Positions 8,417-18,600 of a stretch of 64,000 nt of DNA are shown here, in pieces. A model generated the notes under the pieces. It was given only the letters and a program-made list of their open reading frames with translations, was not told the DNA's origin and searched no databases. Every line of letters starts with the position of its first letter. Positions within the stretch are counted from its first letter, which is position 1. A program made the translations under genes and the position numbers. The stretch comes from JAJDTR01 sp965220415 (GTDB lineage Bacteria > Poribacteria > WGA-4E > JAJDTR01). The stretch is taken from the NCBI GenBank assembly GCA_965220415.1, contig OZ244829.1, forward strand, positions 4,960,001-5,024,000, in the 5' to 3' direction.

Positions 8417-9601
8417 ATGGATAGAATCACGAGATTTACGCTTGTATTGGCAGTTATGGCATTGGTTGTGGGGCTTTCAGGTTGCGATCAATTACTACAG
8501 ATTCTGTCGGACGACCAGATGGCCGATTCGGACGTGCCTCAATTCACGGAACTCAGTGGAGACATTACGGTTGGCGTTGTTTTGCCGCTTACCGGAAGGT
8601 TTGCGGAACTCTCTGGAGTGCCCGTGGGCAACGGTCTGGAATTGGCGATTGAAGAGATAAACGACGGTCAGCTCGGCGACGCAAGAATCAGATTCATCGT
8701 AGAGGACGATATGAGCACCGTCGCCGGCGCGGTTGCAGCCTTCAATAAACTGATTGATGGGGACAGTGTGTCGATGATCCTGGGGCCCGTGTCATCATCA
8801 ATGACCGCCGAGGCGTTTCCGGTCGCCCAAGAAAGCGGCGTTGTTGCAATTAGTCCGACATCGTCCGCACGCGGCTTGAGTGCGTTAGGCGATTTTGTGT
8901 TCCGCGTTTCGCTTGCGACCGATGTGTTGATACCCAACGGCGTCGCGGCGACTCATGCGACACTGGGATATCAACGTGTAGCCACGCTGTATGATGCCGT
9001 GGATGTGTTCAGCACAGACAGCGAGAATGCGTTCCAAGAATCGTTGTCGGTGTATGGGGTGGAAGTGGTGGCGGCTGAGACCTTTGAAAGCGGTGACACA
9101 GACTTTACCGGTCAGTTGACTCGGATAATGGAGCTGAATCCGGATGCCGTGTTTGTGTCGTCGCAGCCTCAAGAGAAAGCCGGCATTCTGATTCAAGCGC
9201 GAGAGGTCGGTATTCCGGTTAGTGTTCCGTTGATTTTGCGGACATTGACCTCGACTGAATTGGCGGCGGTAGGCATGGCGGCGGAGGGCGCGACGACGTT
9301 TACCGAATGGACAAGCACGCTCGACAACCCGAAAAACCTAGCCTTTGTGCAGAATTACACGGCGGCATACGGATCGGAACCAACCAACTTCGCCGCCCGC
9401 GCCTATACAGCGGCTTATGTGCTCGCCGAAGGGATTGCGAATGCGGGGTCTACGGATCCGACGGCGGTTCGGGACGCTTTGGCGGCTATCCGGGATTATG
9501 ACACTATTTTCGGGGGTTTTTCCTTCAATGATGTGGGGGATGCGGTTTACGAGCCGATGGTGCTTATTGTAGAGAACGGGGCACTCAAGAGGTTTGAATA
9601 A
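8417..9601 (+). CDS. Branched-chain amino acid-type ABC transporter substrate-binding lipoprotein
   Basis: 394 residues. Signal peptide with lipobox LSGC (Cys23). The mature part starts with ITVGVVLPLTGRFAELSGVP and continues GNGLELAIEEIND, the opening of the type I periplasmic binding fold used by LivJ/LivK and AmiC (Peripla_BP_6). Later fold landmarks include MILGPVSSSMTAEAFPVAQE and VVAISPTSSARGLS. An AAAAGGAGAATTGGC RBS region precedes the ATG. No permease or ATPase genes are adjacent, so it either serves a distant transporter or acts as a sensor module. The two-component genes just downstream (10212, 13344) make a signal-input role conceivable, but that is speculation. Confidence 0.85.
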   Translation: MDRITRFTLVLAVMALVVGLSGCDQLLQILSDDQMADSDVPQFTELSGDITVGVVLPLTGRFAELSGVPVGNGLELAIEEINDGQLGDARIRFIVEDDMSTVAGAVAAFNKLIDGDSVSMILGPVSSSMTAEAFPVAQESGVVAISPTSSARGLSALGDFVFRVSLATDVLIPNGVAATHATLGYQRVATLYDAVDVFSTDSENAFQESLSVYGVEVVAAETFESGDTDFTGQLTRIMELNPDAVFVSSQPQEKAGILIQAREVGIPVSVPLILRTLTSTELAAVGMAAEGATTFTEWTSTLDNPKNLAFVQNYTAAYGSEPTNFAARAYTAAYVLAEGIANAGSTDPTAVRDALAAIRDYDTIFGGFSFNDVGDAVYEPMVLIVENGALKRFE

Positions 9602-9603
9602 AG

Positions 9604-9995
9604 GTACCTGTTTAGTTATGCCAAAACGAGTGACAATATTAGTTTGGCAGTGTATCGCGCCTGACTATCGGCAGCGGGGCATTCTTGGATTATATGTGGG
9701 AGGGGATCTACTACCGCGCTCCCTATCCGGTCGCTTGCTGGCATCTTGCCCCGATATTTCGCGTTCACGATAAATCAACTCCCTAAACGACTATGCAATG
9801 AAAATTCACTTTCGGTAGGGAATCGATCCTGTATCGGGGCAAGGGGAATCTCTATCGCCTTCGTTATTCACTCAGTTGATCCCACCCACAAGGGATATCG
9901 CTCTCATGTTGGGTCCATGAGAGAAATTGCCATCGGTCATGGAATAAAGGATGCGCCTTGTATTCGCCGCAAGGCGTCAATGGACTAAACAATTA
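9604..9995. mobile_element. MITE-like element with GTAAYTGTTTAGT terminal inverted repeats (copy)
   Basis: The left end GTACCTGTTTAGT and right end ACTAAACAATTAC are inverted repeats. The 392-bp interior is non-coding and matches 58417-58773 almost throughout, for example GCGCCTGACTATCGGCAGCG, CACAAGGGATATCG and TGTATTCGCCGCAAGG. The right end is 23 bp before the start of the next gene. No transposase is encoded. Confidence 0.8.
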
Positions 9996-10018
9996 CGAAT
10001 AAAGAAAGGAGATATAGT

Positions 10019-10228
10019 ATGAATGATTCCAAGTTACGCACCGAATTGGACGCGATGGTGAATGCGTTCGAGGAACACCCCGATCAGCCCGACGTGGACT
10101 GGGACCGGTACAAGGAAGTCACCGAGCTGCAAGAGCGGCGTCTGTACGATGAACTGTCGAAACCCCACAACAACCCGGGCAATCCCGCCTGCAATGTGAA
10201 TGAATTAATGGATGGAATCTTTTCTTGA
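10019..10228 (+). CDS. Small acidic protein co-transcribed with sensor kinase
   Basis: 69 residues, ATG preceded by GAAAGGAGATATAGT, a strong RBS. It is charged and soluble (MNDSKLRTELDAMVNAFEEH...NPACNVNELMDGIFS). Its last 17 bases overlap the start of the histidine kinase gene in another frame, so translation is probably coupled. No family recognised; it may be a kinase partner or accessory peptide. Confidence 0.55.
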   Translation: MNDSKLRTELDAMVNAFEEHPDQPDVDWDRYKEVTELQERRLYDELSKPHNNPGNPACNVNELMDGIFS

Positions 10229-12404
10229 TATGACTACCACAGAGCTGAAAAACGAAAACAGAGCGTTAAGAACCGAAAACGAAGAGTTGAAGACGGAGAA
10301 TCGCGAACTGCGAGAGCAGCTAGAACGGATGACAACAATTTTCGACAGTCTCAGTGAGGGAGTTGTTGCTACCAGCGTCAAAGGTGAGTTTCTGCTTGCC
10401 AATCCGACAGCCCAGGGAATTGTTGGCATGGGACCAACCGAAAATCCGCCGGACGAATGGAGCGAGCATTACGGCACGTTTTATTCGGACAAGGCTACAC
10501 CCGTACCTAACGAAGAACTCCCGCTGATGAAAGCAATGCAGGGCGAAGTTACAGACGACGTTGAATTGTTCATTCGCAATGAACAGAGACCGCAGGGGGT
10601 TTTCATCAGTGTAAGCGGGAGACCGTTAAACGACGCTTCGGGCAAATTGATTGGGGGCGTAATTCTGTTGCGCAACATCTCCGAACTGAAGGGTATACAG
10701 GAGCGATTTACCGAGACGATGTCCAATTACCAAAATCAAACCCAGGTGTTGGATGCCATTTTCAATAGCATTAGCGATGGTTTGATTGTCGTCAATGAGT
10801 ACGGCGAATATGTGATGTTCAATGCACGAGCCGAAGAAATGGGGGCAACCAAGCTGCAAAAGAAGCACATCAAGGACGCGCCCAGGCTGATAGGCTTGTT
10901 TCGACCGAACGGCGAATCGCATTATCCCGTAAACGAACTGCCGCTCACACGGGCGCTACTGGGGGAGAACGCGGATAACGTCGAGATGCTGCTGCGGAAT
11001 GAGACACTGCCGCACGCCATACATATCAGTACCAGCGGACGCCCCATATTGAGCAAGGAGGGTCATGTGACGGGGGCAGTCGCGGTTCTGCGCGACATTA
11101 CGCAACTCAAGAAGACTCAGGAGCAGTTGACAGGGACTATCACGGAACTCGAACGTCAGACTCAACTTTTTGAATCCGTCTTTAACAGCATGAGCGACGG
11201 TGTGGTCGTTGCCGATGAACACAACATCTTTACCATGATTAATCCGACCGCCGAACGGTTCATCGGCGGAATGCCCACGGATCTCCCCTCCAAAAGATGG
11301 TCGGCGGAATATGGGATGTTTTATCTGGATACCACGACGGCGTTTCCGATGGACGAACTTCCGCTTTTCCGAGCTGTCGAGGGTGAATCGACGGACAACG
11401 TCGAAATGTATGTACGGAATCCCAATATACCGGAGGGAGCTTATGTCAGCGTGAGCGGCAGACCACTGCGGGATCGGAACGGGAAGCAACAGGGCGGCGT
11501 CATTGTTTTTCACGACATGACGGAGAGATTCCAGACCACGGACCGTTTGAATCAGGCGTTTGCGCAAGGACGGTTGGAGGTGGTCGATACCATCTTGCAC
11601 AATATCGGCAATGCCATCAACAGTGTCGCGGTCGGTGTTAATTCCGTCTACGAACAGCTTGCCAGCGATGAACTGTCGTCCCGACTGACTGCCCTCGCCA
11701 ATGCACTCCAAGCGCATCAAGAGGATTTGGGGGAGTATATCACGAATCACCCGCAAGGGCAGCAAGTTTTACCCTTCATTCAAGCTCTGGCATCCGACTT
11801 AAGCGAGGTCGACCACGAACTGAAGGAGACGACCCGTCGCGTTCGGGAAAGAACCTCCCATATTGTGGATATTATCCGGACGCAGAAGTCGCATGGGAGC
11901 GAGCAAGATATGCGAAAAGACATCAATCTCGCCGAGGCGTTTTCATCGGCTATCAAAGTATTGCACGATTCTATTGCGAAGCGGGACATACAGCTTGAGA
12001 TAGACTGTGAAGATGCGCTGGAAGAGATACGTATTCAGGAGAGTCAGTTTCATCAGATGATAATTAACCTTGTCAAAAATTCGATTGAAGCCATTGATGA
12101 GTTGGAGGTACTGGACGAAACTCCCTTTATCCGGGTTCGAGCAGAAAGCGATGCGGACTGGCTTCGCATTGATGTCACGGATAACGGGATAGGACTCGAC
12201 ACCGACCAATCCAGGGAAATTTTTTCGGCTGGGTATACCACTAAACATAAGGGGACGGGGCTGGGGCTGCATTCGAGCGCCAATTTTGTGATTGCGACCG
12301 GGGGCAAGATAAGTGCGACGAGCGATGGCTATCGGAAAGGCACGACGATTCACATCGTATTCCCTTGCTCCAGGATTTCCGCCCCCCCCCCCGCTGATGG
12401 GTAA
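10212..12404 (+). CDS. Triple-PAS sensor histidine kinase
   Basis: 730 residues with no membrane segment, so probably cytoplasmic. Residues ~8-40 form a Glu/Asn-rich coiled coil. Three related PAS domains follow (~40-155, ~175-300, ~315-440), each starting IFDSLSEGVV-, IFNSISDGLIV- or VFNSMSDGVVV-. The H-box is ILHNIGNAINS (His about 463). The ATPase part has the N box NLVKNSIEAID (~619), G1 DNGIGL (~657) and G2 GTGLGLHSS (~681). The gene ends after an 11-C tract. The likely partner is the sigma-54 regulator at 13344, which lies behind a 940-bp repeat-filled gap. The signal is unknown. Confidence 0.9.
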   Translation: MESFLDMTTTELKNENRALRTENEELKTENRELREQLERMTTIFDSLSEGVVATSVKGEFLLANPTAQGIVGMGPTENPPDEWSEHYGTFYSDKATPVPNEELPLMKAMQGEVTDDVELFIRNEQRPQGVFISVSGRPLNDASGKLIGGVILLRNISELKGIQERFTETMSNYQNQTQVLDAIFNSISDGLIVVNEYGEYVMFNARAEEMGATKLQKKHIKDAPRLIGLFRPNGESHYPVNELPLTRALLGENADNVEMLLRNETLPHAIHISTSGRPILSKEGHVTGAVAVLRDITQLKKTQEQLTGTITELERQTQLFESVFNSMSDGVVVADEHNIFTMINPTAERFIGGMPTDLPSKRWSAEYGMFYLDTTTAFPMDELPLFRAVEGESTDNVEMYVRNPNIPEGAYVSVSGRPLRDRNGKQQGGVIVFHDMTERFQTTDRLNQAFAQGRLEVVDTILHNIGNAINSVAVGVNSVYEQLASDELSSRLTALANALQAHQEDLGEYITNHPQGQQVLPFIQALASDLSEVDHELKETTRRVRERTSHIVDIIRTQKSHGSEQDMRKDINLAEAFSSAIKVLHDSIAKRDIQLEIDCEDALEEIRIQESQFHQMIINLVKNSIEAIDELEVLDETPFIRVRAESDADWLRIDVTDNGIGLDTDQSREIFSAGYTTKHKGTGLGLHSSANFVIATGGKISATSDGYRKGTTIHIVFPCSRISAPPPADG

Positions 12405-12433
12405 GATGGACTAAGCAGTGACCAATTTTCGTA

Positions 12434-12644
12434 AGAGCCTGTTTGAAAAGTACATTTGTAGGGTGTGCACTGCCCACCGGCTTCTAAAAGCCCCAGAGGG
12501 GCGGAAGGTGTGTAGAAACGCCAAAACCCTGTGCCCTAAGCCCCAGAGGGGCGACAGGTACGTAGAAGACAGTAATAATAACATGAAAAAACTTTCTACA
12601 AACGACCAGAAATGGATCTGTTACCGATTATTCGAACAGGCTCT
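12434..12644. mobile_element. MITE-like element with AGAGCCTGTTTGAA terminal inverted repeats
   Basis: The left end AGAGCCTGTTTGAAAA and right end TTATTCGAACAGGCTCT are inverted repeats, 211 bp overall. Inside are two units of the AGCCCCAGAGGGGCG type and a TAGGGTGTGCACTGCCCACC hairpin. Related copies at 27246-27406 and 52733-52883 share the termini and the CCCCGCTGGGGC core in opposite orientation. No ORF. Confidence 0.75.
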
Positions 12645-12649
12645 AATGG

Positions 12650-13343
12650 TAAGTGTTGGGTGCCGGTAGTTTACATTGTCTGAACTGTGATTTATGTGAT
12701 GGAGTGATTGCCATGATTATCATTCCTTAGCTACCTGTGATGAGTCGATTCAACCAGTACTTTGACGCCACTTTAACTCCGGGAAGAAACGGAGTTTTGA
12801 AGGAAAAAGGGATCTCTATCGCACAGGATTTTCTATCGCCCTCACTATCCATGCGGTTGATCGTTATCCACTCGGTTGATGGTTTCATTAAGTATTTATT
12901 ATAGAGAATTAGTGGAGTAATCGCGACCTGGAGATCGCTCCTACCCGTTGGTGTAAGGTATTACAGCACACGCCGTGTGCCGTAAATAACCTAAGCTCGA
13001 CTTTGCACACTTAATCGATATAACGGACGGTGCCAACAAAGCTTCCAAGCAAGGCGCAGAAGATTTTAACTGTTTGGTCTTTCGGCAGACCATTGAAAAA
13101 GTCGTCAGTTTTATATCCTAGAATGTGCCGCCCCGCTGGGGCTTTGGTGTGGTGTGAGTCGGTGTTGCTATACACCTGCCGCGCCTCTGGCGCTTTCAAA
13201 GGCTGGTAAGATTGCGATAGCACTGGAATTTCTGTTGCGCTCCTTATTCAGTCGCTTGATTTATCCGCTCGGTTGATCGCACCGTACAAATGTACTTTTC
13301 AAACAGGATCTAAGTCCTGAGTTAACCAAGAGAGTAGAAGTCA
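12650..13343. repeat. Repeat-filled gap between kinase and regulator genes
   Basis: No gene. 12655-12815 is a second copy of the 'GTGATTTATGTGATG' family (compare 8190-8398). 12810-12890 carries the 'ATCTCTATCGCACAGG...GCGGTTGATCG' unit. 12921-12944 is the 24-bp dispersed palindrome. 13125-13310 holds the GCCCCGCTGGGGC / GCGCCTCTGGCGC units and a TTTTCAAACAGGATCT element terminus. Confidence 0.6.
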
Positions 13344-15215
13344 ATGGATAATCGTAACGCGCGCGTTTTAATCGTTGACGACCAAGAGAGTATTTATATC
13401 GACTTCCAGGAGATGTTGGGGGTTAAGGAGAGGGGACGCCGTTCAGATGAACTCTCCGACTACTTTTTGTCAGCAGGTAGGGACAATAAGCGAATCAATG
13501 ATGTGCCGTCTTATGAGCTTTCATACGCTGCGAGCGGCGATGAAGCTTATGAGATGATTAAGCTGGCGAAGGAATCGAATTGTCCGTATGCAGTGGCGTA
13601 TATCGACATCCGAATGCCGCCGGGCATTGACGGGATTGAAACTATCCGCCGGGTACGGAAATTTGAGAAGAATCTTGAGATTGTTATCATGACCGCCTAT
13701 AGCGACAAACCGATGTCGGACATCGTGAACAACATGGAATTGCTCCACAAACTGCTTTATATCCGGAAGCCCGTCGCACATGAGGAGATTCAGCAGATTA
13801 CACGCGCGCTTGTCGAAAAGTGGAACTTGGAACAGGAGGCATCGCGGCAACGCCAGTGGCTGAAAACCGTGCTGGATGCCAACGGCGATGCTATCGGGCT
13901 GTTTGGATGGGACGGTAAGTTATTGTACGCCAATCGTCCGTACCACGAACTGTTTGAGATCTCGGGAACGGAACGATTGTCACCGGAAGACCTAGCGCAA
14001 CGCGTCGAGGCACGCTTGCGAAAAGTAGTGCACCATCAGGCAGGAGACATCAATAACTTGCAGAATGTCGAAGCCATTATGGAGGAAGTAGGAACTCGCC
14101 CCGCTTCCGAGCAGAGGTTGTTTTACCGGTTTACCATGCCGCTGGATGAAGGTGAAGCCGAGGATTGCGGCAGCATCGTCAGCTATCGTGATGTGTCCAA
14201 AGAGGCTCAGATTCAGCGCATGAAGGCTGAAATTCTGTCCTTGCGGCACGAACTCAAGGATTCCTACTCCTTTGACGGCGACGGTATCATCGGCGACAGC
14301 GCGGCGATGCGGAACGTCTACGAAAAGATTCATCTGGCAAGTGAAAGCGACATCACCGTGCTCATTCAAGGGGAGAGCGGTACGGGCAAAGAGTTGGTGG
14401 CTAAAGCTATCCACTATAACAGCGCTCGAAGCGCCAAGCAATTTGTGGCGGTAAACTGCGCCGCAATTCCGGAGTCATTGATTGAGAGCGAGTTGTTCGG
14501 GCATGAACGCGGTGCCTTCACCGGGGCGACAACCCGACGCATAGGTAAATTTGAGGAAGCCAACGGGGGTACCATATTTCTGGACGAAATCGGTGACATG
14601 CCGCTCCCCGCCCAAGCGAAGCTACTGCGAGTGCTCCAAGAACGGCGGATTCAGCGCGTCGGGGGTACGACTCGCATTGACCTCGATCTTCGCGTGATTG
14701 CGGCTACGAACCACGACATTGAAGCCGAGATGAGAAAAGAGGGCTTCCGCGAAGATTTATACTATCGGATTGCAGCCTTCTTCATCACCATCCCGCCCTT
14801 GCGTGAGCGGCGCGAAGACATTCCGCCGTTGGCGAATCATTTCATCCAGCACGCGCACAACCCGCGAGAACCCATCGACTCCATCGCTCCGGATGCCTTG
14901 GGCGTTTTGATGCAGTACCGATTCCCCGGCAATGTGCGGGAGTTGAAGAATATCATTGAGCGAGCCGTTCTGCTTGAGACGTCGGACACGCTGCAAGCGA
15001 GCACGTTGGCCTCCCAGATAACCGGTGAGTCGGCGAGCGACCTTGAGAGTTCGTTTCATCCGGAGGACCTCCCCACACTAGAGCAGCTTGAGCGCCAAGC
15101 CATACAACACACCCTGGAAGTTACGGGCAACAACATCTCGCAAGCGGCGCAGGTGTTGGGCATTGATAGATCGACCCTGCACCGGAAAATGAAGACCTAC
15201 AGCCTCCAAGAATGA
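13344..15215 (+). CDS. Sigma-54-dependent response regulator (NtrC family) with PAS domain
   Basis: 623 residues. The receiver domain (1-~155) has Asp12/Asp13, phospho-acceptor Asp88 in YIDIRMPP, MTAY and IRKP. Its loop after the first helix is unusually long (residues ~26-58). A PAS-like segment spans ~175-290. The AAA+ domain has Walker A GESGTGKE (~343), the sigma-54 contact loop GAFTGA (~390), Walker B GGTIFLDEIGD and ATNHD. A Fis-type helix-turn-helix (NNISQAAQVLGIDRSTLHRK) ends the protein. It should activate sigma-54 promoters from upstream enhancer sites. Four palindromic boxes and a -24/-12-like element lie directly downstream, before the 15669 gene, which is therefore a candidate target. 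Confidence 0.92.
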   Translation: MDNRNARVLIVDDQESIYIDFQEMLGVKERGRRSDELSDYFLSAGRDNKRINDVPSYELSYAASGDEAYEMIKLAKESNCPYAVAYIDIRMPPGIDGIETIRRVRKFEKNLEIVIMTAYSDKPMSDIVNNMELLHKLLYIRKPVAHEEIQQITRALVEKWNLEQEASRQRQWLKTVLDANGDAIGLFGWDGKLLYANRPYHELFEISGTERLSPEDLAQRVEARLRKVVHHQAGDINNLQNVEAIMEEVGTRPASEQRLFYRFTMPLDEGEAEDCGSIVSYRDVSKEAQIQRMKAEILSLRHELKDSYSFDGDGIIGDSAAMRNVYEKIHLASESDITVLIQGESGTGKELVAKAIHYNSARSAKQFVAVNCAAIPESLIESELFGHERGAFTGATTRRIGKFEEANGGTIFLDEIGDMPLPAQAKLLRVLQERRIQRVGGTTRIDLDLRVIAATNHDIEAEMRKEGFREDLYYRIAAFFITIPPLRERREDIPPLANHFIQHAHNPREPIDSIAPDALGVLMQYRFPGNVRELKNIIERAVLLETSDTLQASTLASQITGESASDLESSFHPEDLPTLEQLERQAIQHTLEVTGNNISQAAQVLGIDRSTLHRKMKTYSLQE

Positions 15216-15238
15216 CATAGCCGACTGCCCACCCTCAA

Positions 15239-15509
15239 CTGTGGCATAATGCCGCAGTGCTGCGTTTCGCGCCACAAAGCGCCGCACGCCTTGCTATCAC
15301 TGCCTTCCCGCACTATTTTCCCAACTTAAACCCGCCCAAACTGTTGCAATATGCCACAATCCGGCAAAAATCGGCGTATTTCCCTTCACTGTGGCATAAC
15401 GCCACAGGTATTGCATTTTACCACACAAGCGCCGCACGCCTTGCTATCACTGCCTTCCCGCACTATCTCCATACCTCAACCCCGTCTGAACTGTTGCATT
15501 ATCCCACAA
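15239..15509. promoter_or_regulatory. Four 19-bp palindromic boxes in a 150-bp tandem duplication (candidate enhancer sites)
   Basis: Boxes: 15239-15257 CTGTGGCATAATGCCGCAG; 15341-15359 CTGTTGCAATATGCCACAA (reverse orientation); 15389-15407 CTGTGGCATAACGCCACAG; 15491-15509 CTGTTGCATTATCCCACAA (reverse). Boxes 1 and 3 are near-perfect palindromes. Boxes 2 and 4, reversed, match them at about 14-15 of 18 positions. The arrangement repeats with a 150-bp period (15239-15388 and 15389-15538). The position between an NtrC-type regulator gene and a large target gene fits upstream activator sites. Confidence 0.6.
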
Positions 15510-15576
15510 TCCGGTAAAAACCGGCGTATTCCTCCGAACCCGCGCTATTACAGGCTTTCCTGCCTTTTCTCGCCGT

Positions 15577-15592
15577 TGGCACGGTTCTTTCT
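15577..15592 (+). promoter_or_regulatory. Possible sigma-54 (-24/-12) promoter
   Basis: TGGCACG-GTTC-TTTCT matches the sigma-54 consensus TGGCACG-N4-TTGCW fully at -24 with one mismatch at -12 (TTTC for TTGC). It is 68 bp downstream of the last palindromic box and ~77 bp upstream of the 15669 start. Confidence 0.4.
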
Positions 15593-15668
15593 ATAGTATT
15601 CACCCAGTTGCAGTTCCAAATCTATCACACATCATCAAGTAATCAAAATAAAGGGAGAATACTTGACT

Positions 15669-18600
15669 ATGAAATTTGTTGTACCGAGAGATGGGGCAAA
15701 CGCACCCCAAACCCGAACTTTTCCGAAGCTGTACAGGTTTTTTTTCCTGCTAGTTCTTTTCGCCGCGCCGCTAACGGATGCGATGGCTAATTCAGGGCCT
15801 TCAACGAGCCCGGTATCGGCTATGACAATAAGTAAAAGTGGTGGCACAGTCACCAAGTCGCTAACAAGCATCTTCAGCGATCCGGACGGAGATACGCTCT
15901 CTTATTCAGTTGAATCCAGCGATACATCTGTTGCAACAGTCGGATTGCGCTTCTCAACAGTTAAGGTAGGGGATTTCACGTTCTTTGTAACCGACAAAAT
16001 CGGCATCACGCCGAAGGGGAAAGGGAAGACGAAGATAACCATTACAGCGACGGATCCCGGTGGCAGGTGGGCGAAGACTGCCTTTGGGGTGACGGTGACC
16101 AATAGCGCACCTACGGGTTCGCTTTCTCGCGTAAACCTTACCGTAGCGGGCGGCGCACAGACTGTTGATTTGTCAAGCAGCTTCAGCGACCCGGACGGGG
16201 ATACGCTCAGTTTCACGGCAAGCTCCTCTCATACGATGTATGCGACCGTGAGTGTATCGAGTTCAACGCTGACGATTACTCCGGTAGCTGAAGGCGCTTC
16301 CGACATATCGGTAACGGCTAACGACGGGACAACGAGCACAACCGCGTCGTTCTTGGCTTCGATAGGCAACAGTGTGCCTACGGGCTCGGTTTCCGCTGTA
16401 ACGCTTACGGTAGGGGGCGGCGCACAGACCATTGATTTGTCAAGCAGTATCAGCGACGCGGATGGGGACGTAATTACTTTCACGGCAACCTCCCTTCTCA
16501 CGAGATATGTAAGTACGAGTGTTTCAGGTTCAACGTTAACGCTTACTCCGAAGGCTAAAGGCTCTTCCGGCATTATTGTGACGGCTTCGGATTACACAGC
16601 AAGCGCGAACATTACATTCACGGCTACTGTGAACAATAGCCGGCCGCAGGGCTCGCTTTCCAATGTAACGCTTACGGTGGGGGGCGGTGCACAGACCATT
16701 GATTTGTCGAGCAGTTTCAGCGATCCCGATGGAGATTCCCTCACCTTTTCAGCAGGCTCCTCAAATACAAAGTATGTTACCGCGAGCGTGTCCGGTTCAA
16801 CGCTAACGCTGACTCCGGTGGCTGAAGGCACTTCTACCATCTCGATAACGGCTGACGACGGGGAAGTAGGCTGGGTACCGCCGCACTTCACGGCTACGGT
16901 GAGCCCACCGGTCAACAACGCGCCGACGGGTTCGATTTCCACTGTAACGCTTACCGTAGCGGGCGGCGCACAGACTGTTGATTTGTCAAGCAGCTTCAGC
17001 GATGCCGACGGGGATACGCTCAGTTTTACGGCAAGTTCCTCCAACACGTCGTATGCGACCGTGAGTGTATCGGGTTCAACACTGACGATTACTCCGGTGG
17101 CTAGAGGTGCTGCCGATATATCGGTGACAGCTAACGACGGGACAACGAGTACAACCGTGTCGTTCCTGGCTTCGATAGGCAGCAGCCCGCCGACAGGATC
17201 AATCTCCGCCGTAGCACTCACCGAGGGGGGCAGCGCACAGACTGTCGATTTGTCAAGCAGTTTCAGTGATCCCGATAACGACGTTCTCAGTTTCACGGCA
17301 TCCTCCTCACAAACGAGTTTTGTGACTGTGAGCGTGTCCGGTTCAACGCTAACTCTTACTCCGGTGGCGGTAGGTTCTTCCAGCATATCGGTGACGGCTG
17401 ACGACAATACGGGATTGACCACAACCGTGTCATTCACGGCTACGGTATCCGAAGGCGCCCCCGAGGACGATCCAGATTCTCAGCCGCCCGAAGTCATCAC
17501 TAATCCCAATGCGCCGAGCAAAAAACCCACCAACCGTCCACCCCAAGCGGTGGGTACTATCGCCGACATCGCGTTGGCTGTGGGAGACTCCCAAAGTGTC
17601 CAAGCCCAGTTCAGCGACCCGGACGGGGATACGTTGAGTTATTCCGTGGCGGGCGGCAACAACGCCGTGACAGTCAGCTTGTCGGGGAACACGGTGACAA
17701 TCACGGCGGTCGCCGAAGGGAGCGCAACCGTCGCCGTGATAGCGGCAGATTCTCACGGTGCAAGCACCACCCAACTCATCGACGTCACAGTTGTACAGCC
17801 CAGCGAAGCGCGACTGTCCACTGCCCGACTGTTGCTCAAAGTATCGGGCGACAATCAATCGGCTCGAATTCACACCACGCTTCCGAATCCCCTCGTGGTT
17901 GAGGTGCGAGATGAACAGGAACGTGTGGTAGAAGGGGTCACGGTTCAGTTTGAACTCGGCGAAAACGGATTGGCGCTGGATTCCACACCAACCACTGACG
18001 CCAATGGACAAGCTTCTGCCACAATTAGGTTTGGCGATACTCCCGGCGAATTCACGGTCGAAGTGTCTGTGGCGGGAATAGACGAACCTGTCGTGTTTAC
18101 GGCTACAGCCATAACGTCATCGGGCGATGTCGTGTACATCGACGCACTTGAAGTTGCACCCAATCCGGACGACCTGACGATGAACAGGGTCTACGGCGTC
18201 GCCTACAGCCCGGATGGGAAAACGCTTGCCAGCGCGCACGGTGATAGGACTGTCCGCATGTGGGATGTTGAAACCCGCGAACTGAAGCGGACTCTAGGCG
18301 GTTCACTCACAGCCACCAGCCTTGAGCGTAGAGGCCATAAGTACGCGGTGCGTTCGGTTGCCTTCAGTCCGGATGGAAACATACTGGCAAGCGGCGGCAG
18401 GGGTGGACGAATGCTCTTATGGGACGCCGGTACGGGTAGACTCAAGCAGTTTGTGCTCAGGCACGCCGGCGCCGTCTGGAGCCTAGCCTTCAGTCCCGAT
18501 AGTAACACCCTGGCAGCCGCAACGGAGGGCGGGTATGTTTATATCTACGACGTTAGCAACCCGCAAAGGGTAGAGCGTAAGCATCGTTTGCGCGCCCATT

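Noticed and set aside
12382..12392. Phase-variable C tract in the kinase gene
   Set aside because: A slip of one base changes only the last few residues after the ATPase domain, so a switch is unlikely; it may also be a sequencing problem.
10019..12404. Prophage, plasmid origin or complete insertion sequence
   Set aside because: No transposase, integrase, phage structural or replication genes could be found anywhere in the window; only non-autonomous repeats.
15239..15257. CTGTGGCATAATGCCGCAG as a sigma-54 promoter itself
   Set aside because: The spacing between GG and GC is off by one from the -24/-12 consensus, and the strong palindrome fits a binding site better.
15239..15538. CRISPR array
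   Set aside because: Only two units of a 150-bp direct repeat with internal palindromes; no short repeat-spacer periodicity. No other CRISPR-like array was seen in the window.
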